Part shown: piece after piece, positions 17,889 to 26,128 of the stretch
How the letters are laid out: the number at the start of each line of letters is the position of its first letter
How positions within the stretch are numbered: the first letter of the stretch is position 1
DNA from: Coriobacteriaceae bacterium
GTDB taxonomy: Bacteria > Actinomycetota > Coriobacteriia > Coriobacteriales > UMGS124
Assembly (NCBI GenBank): GCA_019421015.1
Contig: JAHZGC010000001.1
Location: 189,586-253,585, forward strand
Direction of reading: 5' to 3'
Length of the DNA: 64,000 nt
Notes under the pieces: model-generated
Databases searched by the model: none
What the model was told of the DNA's origin: nothing
Seen by the model: the letters and a program-made list of their open reading frames with translations, nothing else
Position numbers and translations under genes: made by a program

Positions 17889-18311
17889 ATGAAGTACGTG
17901 AACGCCGCATTGGGACTTTTGTTCTTTGGCCTGGGTGCCCTGGGCGCCTTTTTGCCCGTGTTGCCCACCACGCCGTTTTTGCTACTGGCGTCGTTTTTCT
18001 TCTTGCGCAGCTCGACCAGGATCAACGAGTGGTTCTGCTCCACCAAGCTCTATAAGCGCTATCTCTCGAACTATGCCGAGAAGCGCGAGATGACCCTGCG
18101 CTCCAAGCTCATGCTCATGGCGCCGGGCATCGTTGCCATGACCGTGTGCCTGTTTCTCTTTCCGCAGTGGTGGGTCAAGGCCATCATGGCGTTCTTCATC
18201 GCGCTCGAGATCTGGTATTTCACCGCGCGCATCAAGACCATCAGCCCCGAGCAGGCCCGCGCCTACGGGGTGAAGCGCCTAGAAGAGACCGAGGGCCCCA
18301 AGGCGGTTTAG
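17889..18311 (+). CDS. YbaN-like (DUF454) small membrane protein
   Basis: A 140-residue inner-membrane protein. The N-terminal hairpin NAALGLLFFGLGALGAFLPVLPTTPFLLL (quoted in part: GALGAFLPVLPTTPFLLL) is the DUF454 hallmark, followed by FFLRSSTRINEWF, a conserved polar stretch with a Lys/Tyr-rich segment, and two more helices (LMLMAPGIVAMTVCLFLF, IMAFFIALEIWYF). I start it at 17889 (MKYVNAAL) with GGAG upstream. The function of the family is not known. Its last 15 codons are repeated, diverged, at 18914-18958. Confidence 0.8.
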   Translation: MKYVNAALGLLFFGLGALGAFLPVLPTTPFLLLASFFFLRSSTRINEWFCSTKLYKRYLSNYAEKREMTLRSKLMLMAPGIVAMTVCLFLFPQWWVKAIMAFFIALEIWYFTARIKTISPEQARAYGVKRLEETEGPKAV

Positions 18312-18514
18312 AGCGGCCCCTCCACGCGCACCGCAAGGCCGGTCTCCTCGCGCAGCTCGCGGATCAGGCCGGCCTCGATTGTCTCGCCCGGCTCAAGGCC
18401 GCCTCCCGGCAGGTTCCAGCGCGAACGCTCCCGCAGGACCTCCTTTACCAGCAATACCTTGCCGTCCTCCACCAGGATGCCGGTCAGGCGTATACGGGGC
18501 AGTTCGCGGTCCAT
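18308..18514 (-). pseudogene. Nudix hydrolase remnant
   Basis: Only 68 residues, but they contain the start of a Nudix fold (LTGILVEDGKVLLVKEVLRE) and a complete Nudix box (GGLEPGETIEAGLIRELREE, then TGL), with the Glu residues that bind the metal. Nudix enzymes need about 130-160 residues; here the frame stops just after the box, in the DUF454 stop codon. The rest of the fold is missing, so it is a truncated gene, probably lost when the DUF454 gene end was duplicated or rearranged. Confidence 0.65.
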
Positions 18515-18598
18515 GGGGCCTCCGGCGGTTGCGTGCGGTAACGGATGCGTGGCCAGTGTCGGCCAACGCGTCTATGATGGCAAGGGGTCAGGTCGCAC

Positions 18599-18651
18599 TT
18601 TGTGGCACGTGTTACAACCCAGCCGGGAGAGTTTGTGCCACTTGCGACAAA
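18599..18651 (+). repeat. Pair of TTTGT(N)ACAAA palindromes
   Basis: TTTGTGGCACGTGTTACAA (18599-18617) and TTTGTGCCACTTGCGACAAA (18632-18651) share TTTGT and ACAA ends with a GC core. They lie beyond the 3' end of the Crp/Fnr gene. Three more of the same kind lie upstream of that gene at 19829-19917. Confidence 0.6.
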
Positions 18652-18717
18652 GGGGCGCCTGCGGTGGCAAGGCGAGACTCGGAATGCGTGGGATGTGTGG
18701 GGTGCGTGGGGGTGCGT

Positions 18718-18846
18718 GCCAAAATCTACGCCGCGTGTGCGCATGGGCTGTCAAAACTGCGCACGCGTGCGCGGCGTTTTGACGCAAACCGTACACGCGA
18801 TGCTAGTTCTGACTCCCCTGAGCACACACGCGGCGCTGGTTTTGGC
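18718..18846 (+). repeat. Four-copy motif array (2 direct + 2 inverted)
   Basis: Direct units begin GCCAAAATC (18718) and TGTCAAAAC (18749); inverted units end GTTCTGAC (18790-18813) and GTTTTGGC (18822-18846). The shared inner motif is CGCGTGTACG or GCGTGTGCG. The outer two and the inner two copies form pairs by sequence (GCCAAAA with TTTTGGC, TGTCA with TGAC), giving a nested dyad. The same motif family makes the array at 42976-43104. The rest of the 447-base gap holds no gene. Confidence 0.7.
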
Positions 18847-18913
18847 CGTCCTGGGCGCTCGTGTGGCAGCCGGTCCCACAGGGCGTTGTGAGGGCTGCCC
18901 GCCGCCCAGAAAC

Positions 18914-18958
18914 GGTGTAAAGCGCCTCGAGGAGACCGATGGGCCCGAGACGACGTAG
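18914..18958 (+). pseudogene. Duplicated tail of the DUF454 gene
   Basis: These 45 bases translate to GVKRLEETDGPETT and a stop, against GVKRLEETEGPKAV and a stop at the real end (18267-18311); about 33 of 45 bases match. It has no start of its own and lies 650 bases downstream, beyond the Nudix remnant and repeats. It marks an old duplication or insertion at the end of the DUF454 gene. Confidence 0.6.
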
Positions 18959-18961
18959 CCG

Positions 18962-19732
18962 CTACTCTGTCGGTGCCGGTCGGTGGAACTCCCCGTGGGA
19001 GTCGTCGACCAGCTCCCCCTTGGCGTCGAGCGTCTCGTTGAGCTGCAGCGACCGGTAACCGAGCTCCACCAGGCCTTTCTCTTCCATTTTGTGCAGCGCC
19101 CGCGTTACCGAGACGCGGTCCGACGAGATGAGCGTCGCGATGTCGCCGTGGGTGAGCTTGACGTGCGAGAGGTCACGCCCTTCTTGGGCCGAAAGCTCCT
19201 TCAAGCGGGCGAACAGCATGACGATGCGGTCGGTTGCGAGCGGCTTCGAGAGCATCTTGATGCGCGCGTACGACGCCGACGACACGTTGGTGAGCGCTCG
19301 GCTCAGAAGGTCGGCTACCTCGGGGGAGGGAAGTTCCTCCAGGTGACGACGCAGGGCCTTGGCGGGAAACGAGCACACCCGACCCGATGTGAGCGCACGC
19401 AGATAATACGTGCTTGCGATTTCGCGCGGGATGTAGAGCTCGGCCATGCCGGTGCTATAGCCTCGGCCAAAGAGCGCCAGCGGTACCTCGCGCCCCTGTT
19501 CGAGGTTGGACATGCACACAAAAATGCCTGATTGAATAGCGAAGACGCGTTGCTCGAAGCGCAGGTCGGCCCAGAGGAGTTCGCCGGCTTCGACCTCGAT
19601 CACGGTGGGGTACAGCGGCGATCTCTCGTCGCTTTCTTCGGCTGCGCACAACGCGCCCAGCGGACATAGGTCGCGCGCCTCGCAGTGCCTGATGGCCGTC
19701 TGCTCTCCCCTGCGGCTTTCGTCCAGTCTCAC
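18962..19732 (-). CDS. Crp/Fnr-family regulator
   Basis: A 256-residue regulator. An N-terminal stretch with three cysteines (CEARDLCPLGALC, about residues 17-29) could hold a cluster or respond to redox state as in Fnr, but the spacing is not Fnr's own. The cNMP-type beta barrel follows (VIEVEAGELLW to ALFGRGYSTG), then a long helix and a helix-turn-helix (LTHGDIATLISSDRVSVTRA). It is divergent from the Tat ferredoxin/AOR operon and most likely controls it. Three TTTGT-ACAAA-like palindromes sit in the shared gap, good candidate sites. Confidence 0.85.
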   Translation of the reverse strand: MRLDESRRGEQTAIRHCEARDLCPLGALCAAEESDERSPLYPTVIEVEAGELLWADLRFEQRVFAIQSGIFVCMSNLEQGREVPLALFGRGYSTGMAELYIPREIASTYYLRALTSGRVCSFPAKALRRHLEELPSPEVADLLSRALTNVSSASYARIKMLSKPLATDRIVMLFARLKELSAQEGRDLSHVKLTHGDIATLISSDRVSVTRALHKMEEKGLVELGYRSLQLNETLDAKGELVDDSHGEFHRPAPTE

Positions 19733-19828
19733 GGGTCCCCGCCCCCTTCCCCTCGTTGGCTTGCATTATAGCCCGGGCCTTCTTTTTCCATGCCCAAGAA
19801 AGACCGCCTGACCACGGCTTTTGCCGCA

Positions 19829-19917
19829 TTTGTAGCGTATGCGCCAAATGCTCGGCGCAGTTTTGTATCGCATGCGACAAATATCGCCTCCGGCCTTTGT
19901 AGCGCATGTATCAAATG
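19829..19917 (+). promoter_or_regulatory. Three palindromes between the Crp gene and the AOR operon
   Basis: TTTGTAGCGTATGCGCCAAAT (19829-19849), TTTGTATCGCATGCGACAAA (19862-19881) and TTTGTAGCGCATGTATCAAAT (19896-19916) are spaced 33-34 bases apart, about three helix turns. The half-sites TTTGT/ACAAA differ from E. coli Crp and Fnr sites. They lie in a divergent promoter region of 337 bases with nothing else in it, so they are likely operators for the Crp/Fnr protein next door. Confidence 0.6.
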
Positions 19918-20069
19918 GGTGTGTCCCTGCCGCGTACCATGCCCACAGGCGCTGGGGGATGGGTTCTGCACTCCCTGCCGAACGGCCCGGAAGCCTTGAG
20001 TTGCCGGTCTTCTGGGTCAAGACGCGGCGCCACCGAGCGGGAATCAGAGAGAAGAGAGAGGGAGAGACC

Positions 20070-21050
20070 ATGAGCACCGTCCACGACGAGAACGGCGTTT
20101 CGAGGCGCGGGTTTATCGGGGGAGCTGGCATACTGGCCGGCGGTACGCTCGCTGCCAACGCAGCCCTTGCGAACGCAGACGAGAAGCCCATCGACACCGA
20201 GGCCATCGCGCCCTCGATCGGCCACATCAACCATGTGAGCTATATCTGCACCAACTGCCGCACCTGCGAGCTGATCTGCGCGCTCTCTCACGAGCAGCTC
20301 ATCAACCCGCGCCTGTCGCGCAACATCGTGAACTGCGACATCCAGGCCGGCTATGTGACCGAGGTCCTCTATTGCCAGCAGTGTGACGACCCCAAGTGCC
20401 TCAAGGCCTGCCCCACCGGCGCCCTGCACGTTGACCCCGAGACCGGCGCCCGCGTCATCGACCAGGACGTCTGCATCGGCTGCCAGAGCTGCCTGAACGC
20501 CTGCATCTATGCCCAGGGCGGCCAGGGTGTTTCGCGCATCAAGTACAACCCCGAGACGAATACCTGCTTCAAGTGCGACCTGTGCGGCGGCGATCCCATG
20601 TGCGTGAAGCGCTGCCCGTTGGGCGCCACCCAGGCTTCGTGGGTGGAGTACGGACCCATCATCCGCCCCAGGATTGACGACTACGTGGAGCAGGTCACCG
20701 AGGGCGCGCTCGAGGGCGTGACTTTCGAGAAGGACTACAGCGGCCCCCATGCCGCCAAGGCCGCCGATACTCGCGACTGGGCCGTGGTGGCCACCGACAC
20801 CGGCGTGGCGGCGGTGGGCGAGATTACCTCGAGCGACGGTGCCGAGCTGCGCGTGCGCATGCAGGCGAGCTTCTTCGACGCCGACGGCAACAGCCTGGGC
20901 GACTCCGCCGAGCGCCAGTGGTGCCTCACCATGCACGAGTACATTCCGATCGAGCTGCCCATCGAGCTGGCCGACCCCTCGCAGGTGGCGCGCGTGCTGC
21001 TCACGGCGAACATTAGCTACTGGGTGTCGACCGTCGACGAGGAGTACTAA
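20070..21050 (+). CDS. Tat-exported four-cluster ferredoxin-type protein, AOR partner
   Basis: A 326-residue protein. A twin-arginine signal (VSRRGFIGGAGILAGG, residues 10-25) ends near ANAALANA. Cysteine sets for four [4Fe-4S] clusters follow in the DmsB/HycB style: CTNCRTCELIC, CQQCDDPKCLKACP, CIGCQSCLNAC and CFKCDLCGGDPMCVKRCP. The last ~110 residues are a soluble domain without cysteines, beta-rich by appearance. It lies 57 bases before an aldehyde:ferredoxin oxidoreductase-family gene and is its likely electron-transfer subunit. A GGGAGAGACC ribosome site sets the start. Confidence 0.88.
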   Translation: MSTVHDENGVSRRGFIGGAGILAGGTLAANAALANADEKPIDTEAIAPSIGHINHVSYICTNCRTCELICALSHEQLINPRLSRNIVNCDIQAGYVTEVLYCQQCDDPKCLKACPTGALHVDPETGARVIDQDVCIGCQSCLNACIYAQGGQGVSRIKYNPETNTCFKCDLCGGDPMCVKRCPLGATQASWVEYGPIIRPRIDDYVEQVTEGALEGVTFEKDYSGPHAAKAADTRDWAVVATDTGVAAVGEITSSDGAELRVRMQASFFDADGNSLGDSAERQWCLTMHEYIPIELPIELADPSQVARVLLTANISYWVSTVDEEY

Positions 21051-21107
21051 CAGCGGCCGTGCTGGCGAGACATTTGACCACTTATACTTCACCAGAGGAG
21101 AACAACC

Positions 21108-23159
21108 ATGGCTGAACTCTTTGGCTACGTGGGCACCCTGCTCAAGGTCGACCTGACCGAGGGCGTCATCGAGAAGATTCCTACCGACACCTATGACCTC
21201 GACAAGTGGATTGGCGGCCGCGGCCTGGGCTCGATTATTCACTGGACCGAGTGCCCGCCCACGGCCGGTGCTCTCGACCCTGAGAACGTGATTACCTTTC
21301 TTACGGGTCCGGTGACCGGCACCATGCTCGACGGCGGCCGTACCTTCATCCAGACTGTGAGCCCGGCCGGCTACCCCGACACCGGGTCGTTCTGCCGCTC
21401 GAGCTTCGGTGGCGCCTTTGCCCCTGAGATGAAGTTCGCCGGCTACGACGGCATCATCATCAAGGGCAAGGCAGCAAAGCCCGTGTACCTCTACATCAAC
21501 GACGACGTGGTCGAGATCCGCGACGCCGGTGACCTGTGGGGCATGGACAACTTCGCCGTGCAGAACGAGCTCTGGAAGCGTTCCAACGGCAAGGCCCGCG
21601 TGGCCTCCATCGGCCCCGCCGGCGAGCACATGACGATGTTCTCCACGATCCTCACCGACGAGTCGAGCGCCACGGGCATGGGCTCATTCGGCGCGGTCAT
21701 GGGTTCCAAGAACCTCAAGGCCATCAGCGTCCAGGGTACCGGCTCTGTGAAGGTTGCCGATCCCCAGGGCCTCATGGATCTGGTGGAGCACGTGCAGTCC
21801 ATCACCTGCCGCAAACTCTACGACATCACCGACGAGGAGTACGCCAACACCTTCATCGGCTCCTGGCTCACCTGCCTGCCCATCGCCGACTCCGACCTCT
21901 ACAAGGAGGTCCGCGACGCCAACGGTAAGCTTGAACTCGGCTACTCTTCCTGCTACTCGTGCCCGTGGGGCGGTTGCGGCTACACCGTGCGCTACAAGGA
22001 CGGCAGCCGCGTGGGTCTGGGCAACCTGCGCTGCACCGAGGCCATCCCCGTGGCCGCCGGGCCCGCCCAGCCCGGCGAGCACGTGGGCCGCACGCACCTG
22101 CGCCGCCTGGACCTCAACGAGCGCCTGGGCCTCAGCGACGCCAACATGTGGTTCCAGGGCTTCGACCCGATGAGCCAGATGCCCGGAATCCTCACCGAGG
22201 AGGCCACCGGCGTGGACTGGAGCGACTTCGGCAAGCCCGAGTTCACCGAGGACCTCATGAAGCAGGTGGCTTACCGCTCGACCCCGCTGGGCGACGCCAT
22301 CGCCAACGGCTGGCGCTACTTCCTCGAGGACTTCATAGGCACCCCCGAGTCGATCTACTACTACCGCGCCATCCGCGGCATCCGCAACTCGCCCAAGCAC
22401 AACGGCGGCGGTTCGTGCGGCTGGTATATCCCCGGCGCCTACCTGGCCCCCGGTCTGCTGCGCTTCGGCACCTCGAACCTCAACGCCACCGACATCCGCT
22501 GCACGGGCTCCGAGACCTTCCTGATCTTCGGTCTCAACCCCGACGTGGTGCCGGTCAACAGCCCCGAGTTCTACAAGCTCGTGGACGACAACTCCACCCA
22601 GCGCTTCGGTACGCCCGACTGCTTCCGTGACATCATCAACTGGAACTGGGAGAGCGAGTGGAACGCACCGTTCGCCAAGTGGAACCACCAGTTCAAGGCC
22701 TTCGACGACTCGTGCATCATGTGCTATATCGGCGAGAACAACATCTCGACCTACTCCAACTACACCGAGAACCACCAGGGCGACATGGAGTTCCTCTTCA
22801 AGCTGTTCTCGGTGGTTACCGGCAAGACCTGGACCCACGACGACGAGACCGCTTTCGGCGAGCGCATGTACCTGCTCGAGCGCTCCATCAAGACGCGCCA
22901 GGGCATGACCCGCGAAGACGACCTGCTGTTCCCCGAGGTCTACCAGGAGTACGCGCCCGAGCACGTGGACTCGAGCTTCTATAAGTGCGACACGGGCCTC
23001 ACCCAGGAGCGCTACGAGGCCATGCTCGACAGCTTCTACGAGGTCATGGGCCTCGATGTGGCCACCGGCCTGCCTAAGGTCAGCGCCTTTGAGGCCGCCG
23101 GCGTGCCCGAGATCGGCGAGCGCCTGATGAGCGAGTACGGCATCGAGCTGCCTGCGTAA
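21108..23159 (+). CDS. Aldehyde:ferredoxin oxidoreductase-family tungsten/molybdenum enzyme
   Basis: A 683-residue protein of the AOR superfamily. The N-terminal domain has LLKVDLTEGVIEKIPTD and WIGGRGLGSIIHW, the pterin-binding start, and GPVTGTM with GRTFIQTVSP. IGPAGEH and SSATGMGSFGAVMGSKNLKA are the family's second-domain motifs. The cluster-binding cysteines lie in CYSCPWGGCG (about 284-293) and near DDSCIMC (about 541-547). The length is closer to the BamB/long AOR types. It has no signal peptide, whereas its ferredoxin partner does, so the pair could be exported together. AGAGGAG precedes the start. Substrate (aldehyde or carboxylic acid) unknown. Confidence 0.9.
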   Translation: MAELFGYVGTLLKVDLTEGVIEKIPTDTYDLDKWIGGRGLGSIIHWTECPPTAGALDPENVITFLTGPVTGTMLDGGRTFIQTVSPAGYPDTGSFCRSSFGGAFAPEMKFAGYDGIIIKGKAAKPVYLYINDDVVEIRDAGDLWGMDNFAVQNELWKRSNGKARVASIGPAGEHMTMFSTILTDESSATGMGSFGAVMGSKNLKAISVQGTGSVKVADPQGLMDLVEHVQSITCRKLYDITDEEYANTFIGSWLTCLPIADSDLYKEVRDANGKLELGYSSCYSCPWGGCGYTVRYKDGSRVGLGNLRCTEAIPVAAGPAQPGEHVGRTHLRRLDLNERLGLSDANMWFQGFDPMSQMPGILTEEATGVDWSDFGKPEFTEDLMKQVAYRSTPLGDAIANGWRYFLEDFIGTPESIYYYRAIRGIRNSPKHNGGGSCGWYIPGAYLAPGLLRFGTSNLNATDIRCTGSETFLIFGLNPDVVPVNSPEFYKLVDDNSTQRFGTPDCFRDIINWNWESEWNAPFAKWNHQFKAFDDSCIMCYIGENNISTYSNYTENHQGDMEFLFKLFSVVTGKTWTHDDETAFGERMYLLERSIKTRQGMTREDDLLFPEVYQEYAPEHVDSSFYKCDTGLTQERYEAMLDSFYEVMGLDVATGLPKVSAFEAAGVPEIGERLMSEYGIELPA

Positions 23160-23223
23160 GAAGGGATGCTTCCCGGCCCGTGCGCTCGTCCCCCCCCCGA
23201 GGCACGACGGCCTTTCTGGATGC

Positions 23224-23270
23224 GGCACCCGCTCGGTTTTTCCGACCGTGCGGGTGCCCTTTGGTTTTTT
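23224..23270 (+). terminator. Rho-independent terminator after the AOR gene
   Basis: GGCACCCGC (23224-23232) pairs with GCGGGTGCC (23250-23258), with an inner TCGG/CCGA stem, and is followed by a T-rich tail (CTTTGGTTTTTT). It ends the ferredoxin/AOR operon and may also attenuate the FdhD-like gene that starts 34 bases further on. Confidence 0.75.
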
Positions 23271-23303
23271 GACCCCCGAGCCGAACGAAGCGAGGTTGCT
23301 GCC

Positions 23304-24242
23304 ATGGCCTGCCAGACTGTTGTGGACGGTTGCGTCCATACCTCGAGCCGCAGCGGAGAGGCCTTCGAATCCGTGGGGCCCCTTGTTTTTCCGCGTGCGT
23401 CGGTGGAAGTCGTCCGCTACCGCGACGGGGGAGGAACCCGCGAGCATACGGAGGTTGTCTGCGAGTGCGAACTCTCCATCGCCGCCAACGGCGTCGAGCT
23501 GGTGCGGCTGCTCTGCTCGGGGGCTGCGCTGCGCGAGCTTGCGTACGGGTTTCTGTACAGCGAGACGGTCATACGTACGTTGGCCGACGTGCGCGGGTGT
23601 CGCATGGACACGCGCGCCATGGGGATATCGTTCGATCTGGCCGTGCCGGTGGGGCGCCCCGGCTGCCCCACGGTGTCGAGCGGCTTTGGCGGCAGGGTGC
23701 TGCGCTCGCCGTTGGGTCCGACGGGCACGGGCCTACGGTCAGCCTGCGACGCCGACGAGCTGCGCGACCACCGGGCCGAGGCCCCGAGGAGCGCGGGGGA
23801 GGAGAGAGGCGCTGCTGCTCCGGGGATGCCCTCCGGCCGGGGCGCGGAGGCTCCCATGCCATTCTCGATCGACGAGGTTTTCTCTGCCATGACCGCCATG
23901 GACGGCGCCGCGGTGGAGTACCACGCGACGCGCGGCATGCACTGCTCGGCACTGTTCCGCGGCGGTCAGATGCTTGGGTGCTTCGAGGACATCGGACGCC
24001 ACAACACCTTTGACAAATTGGCGGGCCACTGCCTGTTGAACGGGATTTCTCCCGAAGGAACGCTGCTCACCACCACCGGGCGGGTGAGCGCCGAGATGTG
24101 CGCCAAGGCCCTGCGTCTGGGCGTGGCGGCTGTGGCGTCGTGCTCGGGGCCCACCGACGCGGCGGTGCGGCTGGCCCGCGAGGCGGGCGTCATGCTGGTG
24201 GGTTACGCTGGCAAGGCGGGGAGGGCCGTGCGGTACGCGTGA
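23304..24242 (+). CDS. fdhD: FdhD-like sulfur-carrier protein without its catalytic cysteines
   Basis: A 312-residue FdhD homologue. FdhD passes sulfur from a cysteine desulfurase to the molybdenum/tungsten cofactor of formate dehydrogenase. Family motifs are present: VCECELSIAANGVELVRLLC, LAYGFLYSE, the GDP/cofactor-binding stretch EDIGRHNTFDKLAG, LLTTTGRVSAEM and VASCSGPTDAAVRLA. The loop that carries CxxC or GCG in known FdhD proteins reads SSGFGG here (residues 125-130), so the sulfur-carrying cysteine is gone; Cys 121 is the nearest. An extra ~30-residue Ala/Gly/Arg-rich insert follows it. I start at 23304 (MACQTV). It could still bind the cofactor. Confidence 0.85.
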   Translation: MACQTVVDGCVHTSSRSGEAFESVGPLVFPRASVEVVRYRDGGGTREHTEVVCECELSIAANGVELVRLLCSGAALRELAYGFLYSETVIRTLADVRGCRMDTRAMGISFDLAVPVGRPGCPTVSSGFGGRVLRSPLGPTGTGLRSACDADELRDHRAEAPRSAGEERGAAAPGMPSGRGAEAPMPFSIDEVFSAMTAMDGAAVEYHATRGMHCSALFRGGQMLGCFEDIGRHNTFDKLAGHCLLNGISPEGTLLTTTGRVSAEMCAKALRLGVAAVASCSGPTDAAVRLAREAGVMLVGYAGKAGRAVRYA

Positions 24243-24801
24243 GGGGTTCCAGTTTTTGAATTTCGTCGGGGCTGAGCCCCGTTGCCTCGGCAATCTGGTC
24301 TGTGGCCAAAATGCCTTGGGCCACGAGGCGCTTGGCAACGCCCAGCAGGATTTCCCGTGAGGAGGAAGGCGCTGGGGATTGGTTTGGGGATTGGACAGGG
24401 GGAAGACAGTCGATTGGTTGGCTGCCTTTGCCTGGCTCGATGCTGAGCCTGCAGGCCTTCCCCCGGTCGTATCGGATTAGAAAGGTTCTGACCTCCGGCG
24501 TATTTATGCGAAGGCTCTGCTGGACGTAGGCTTCGAGTTCGGCCAGCTCTCCTTCGAGTCGCCGCCGCCGCTCTATGCCGGCGACGACGGCCTCGTAATC
24601 GGGCTCCTTGATATAGACGCCTTTGACCTTACCGTCTTTGTCACGCCATTGGCGGTAGTGGCGCGTCTTTCCTTTGATGGTCTTACGGGAGACGTACCCG
24701 CAGGGGAGGGACGATATCTGTTCGTAAAGTTCGTGAATGCGATCGAACACTATGCGTAGATTATGGTGCCGGCTGGTGATTTGCGAGTCGCCGGAATCCA
24801 T
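24190..24801 (-). CDS. Uncharacterised protein with a basic, DUF6788-like core
   Basis: A 203-residue soluble protein I cannot assign firmly. Its middle (GYVSRKTIKGKTRHYRQWRD, then KDGKVKGVYI) is the short basic pattern of DUF6788-type proteins often found by transposase-like genes. A coiled-coil-like stretch follows (IERRRRLEGELAELEAYVQ). The C-terminal part resembles a small helical motif (ILATDQIAEATGLSPDEIQKL) also seen at the end of Rpn-type nucleases. Its end overlaps the end of the FdhD-like gene by 53 bases (convergent). It follows the Rpn-type gene by three bases, so the two are one unit. Confidence 0.6.
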   Translation of the reverse strand: MDSGDSQITSRHHNLRIVFDRIHELYEQISSLPCGYVSRKTIKGKTRHYRQWRDKDGKVKGVYIKEPDYEAVVAGIERRRRLEGELAELEAYVQQSLRINTPEVRTFLIRYDRGKACRLSIEPGKGSQPIDCLPPVQSPNQSPAPSSSREILLGVAKRLVAQGILATDQIAEATGLSPDEIQKLEPLTRTARPSPPCQRNPPA

Positions 24802-24804
24802 GGC

Positions 24805-25737
24805 TTAGATAGTGCCCGCGGCTGCGATTGCGCGTACGCGCTCGACAGTGGTTCCTGCGAGCTGGGCAATCTCTTCTTCTGAGAAGTCGCCGCGATCTAG
24901 CATACGCTCTACGGTAGCCCGTATTCCTTCGTTGAGGCCTTGGGTACGGCCCCGCTCCAAGCCCTGCTCCAAACCTGCGGCCAATCCTTCCCTAAGGCCT
25001 TCTTTCATTGCCTGCTCGCGTCCTTGGCGGACCGCCTCGTCTATCTCGGGTTTCATGATCTCGTAGAGGCTCTTGCCCATTTCATCCTCCTCTTTTAGGC
25101 GCTCGAGCATGTCTGTGTTCGCGCGGGCCACTACGTCCAACAGGGAATCGGCCAGCTCCCGGTCGTGCTTGTCTTCGAGGGCCCGCGAGGCTGCCACGAG
25201 GTTCCTGAGCTGGTCCAACCCCAGATTACTCGAGAGGCTCGACAACCAGATGTGCCTGCTGGGGTCGAGCTCGGACGTGACGACAACCTGGGTTGGGAAC
25301 ATGGTACCACCAATTCCATAGATGCCCGGGGCGGTCTGCTCCATGGTCATGCCGTATTCTTGCAGGGAGGCAAAGAGTCCCATGGGTTTTCGGTGTCGGG
25401 CAAGGGTGAGGGTCACGTCGTCCAGGTGGATGGCGTCAACGGTCTCTCCGTAGGCTTTGTAGAGGCAGCAATAACCCATGGCCTTGCAGAAATCGTCGAT
25501 GGTGAGACTGTCTTGCTCGGATTTGAATTCGAGAATGTTGTGGCCTCTGAATATGGAGGCGAGCTCGTTTTCGATGACTACGTCTTGCTCTTTCTTTACG
25601 ATAAGCAGGTCGATGAGCAACGGCCGCTGGTTAAGGGTGTGCTCTTTTTCGAATCCCAGCATTTTACGCACCTCCTCTAATTCAAGTTCAAAGGCGCTCG
25701 AGAATCCGGGATGCCACGCTATGGTTTCTTGGGCCAT
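24805..25737 (-). CDS. Rpn/YhgA-like PD-(D/E)XK nuclease family protein
   Basis: A 310-residue protein. The N-terminal half has a PD-(D/E)XK layout: LLIDLLIVKK supplies the Asp and ILEFKSEQD the ExK, as in recombination-promoting nucleases and DUF4351-type proteins. The C-terminal third is a charged heptad-like run with repeated EGLREG, GLEQGLERG and a terminal DFSEEEIAQLAGTTVERVRA helix pair, the usual Rpn tail. GGGAG lies before the ATG at 25737; a longer frame exists upstream. These proteins are often found in many copies and are linked to DNA rearrangement. AT content here is higher than in the neighbours, suggesting transfer. Confidence 0.75.
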   Translation of the reverse strand: MAQETIAWHPGFSSAFELELEEVRKMLGFEKEHTLNQRPLLIDLLIVKKEQDVVIENELASIFRGHNILEFKSEQDSLTIDDFCKAMGYCCLYKAYGETVDAIHLDDVTLTLARHRKPMGLFASLQEYGMTMEQTAPGIYGIGGTMFPTQVVVTSELDPSRHIWLSSLSSNLGLDQLRNLVAASRALEDKHDRELADSLLDVVARANTDMLERLKEEDEMGKSLYEIMKPEIDEAVRQGREQAMKEGLREGLAAGLEQGLERGRTQGLNEGIRATVERMLDRGDFSEEEIAQLAGTTVERVRAIAAAGTI

Positions 25738-26013
25738 CCTCGCTCCCTTCCGGTTTTTGCTTGGGCGAAGTGGGCTGGCTTCCGTGCAAGCTGCAGTACG
25801 GATATGCAGCAGATAGCATATATCCTCCATATGTAGGTTATCTTGTAGGTTATCAGCGCTTATACGATTCCCTCACAAATGAGTGGATCTATAGACATTG
25901 AAGAAGGGACCAGAAATATGCAGTAGAGGCATGCGGTTTTGTCGGTCTTGATAGGTCGATAACCGACTATGGTGCACGGTATTGTCTCCGAATAAAGCTC
26001 GATTGGCTTGGAC

Positions 26014-26128
26014 GGACAAATCCGGCCCGAGGGCGTGGCCTGGTGAACAAATCCACGTCGAGGGAGTGGCTCGAGCGCGCCCTCGACGTGGATTTGTCCG
26101 ATTGGCCACACCCTCGGGCCGGATTTGG
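26014..26128 (+). repeat. Nested four-copy dyad (2 direct + 2 inverted)
   Basis: Units: GGACAAATCCGGCCCGAGGG (from 26014), GAACAAATCCACGTCGAGGG (from 26045), then inverted CCCTCGACGTGGATTTGTCC (to 26099) and ACCCTCGGGCCGGATTTG (to 26127). The two outer arms match each other and so do the two inner ones, so the DNA can form one long nested hairpin. It lies in a 638-base gap between the Rpn-type gene and FmdE; apart from this and the promoter at 26256 the gap holds nothing recognised. Confidence 0.8.

Noticed and set aside
18599..18651. Classical Fnr or Crp sites
   Set aside because: Half-sites TTTGT/ACAAA and spacing do not match TTGAT-N4-ATCAA or TGTGA-N6-TCACA.
23224..23303. Molybdenum-cofactor riboswitch before the FdhD-like gene
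   Set aside because: Only a simple terminator stem is seen; the conserved multi-helix core of the Moco motif is not recognisable.
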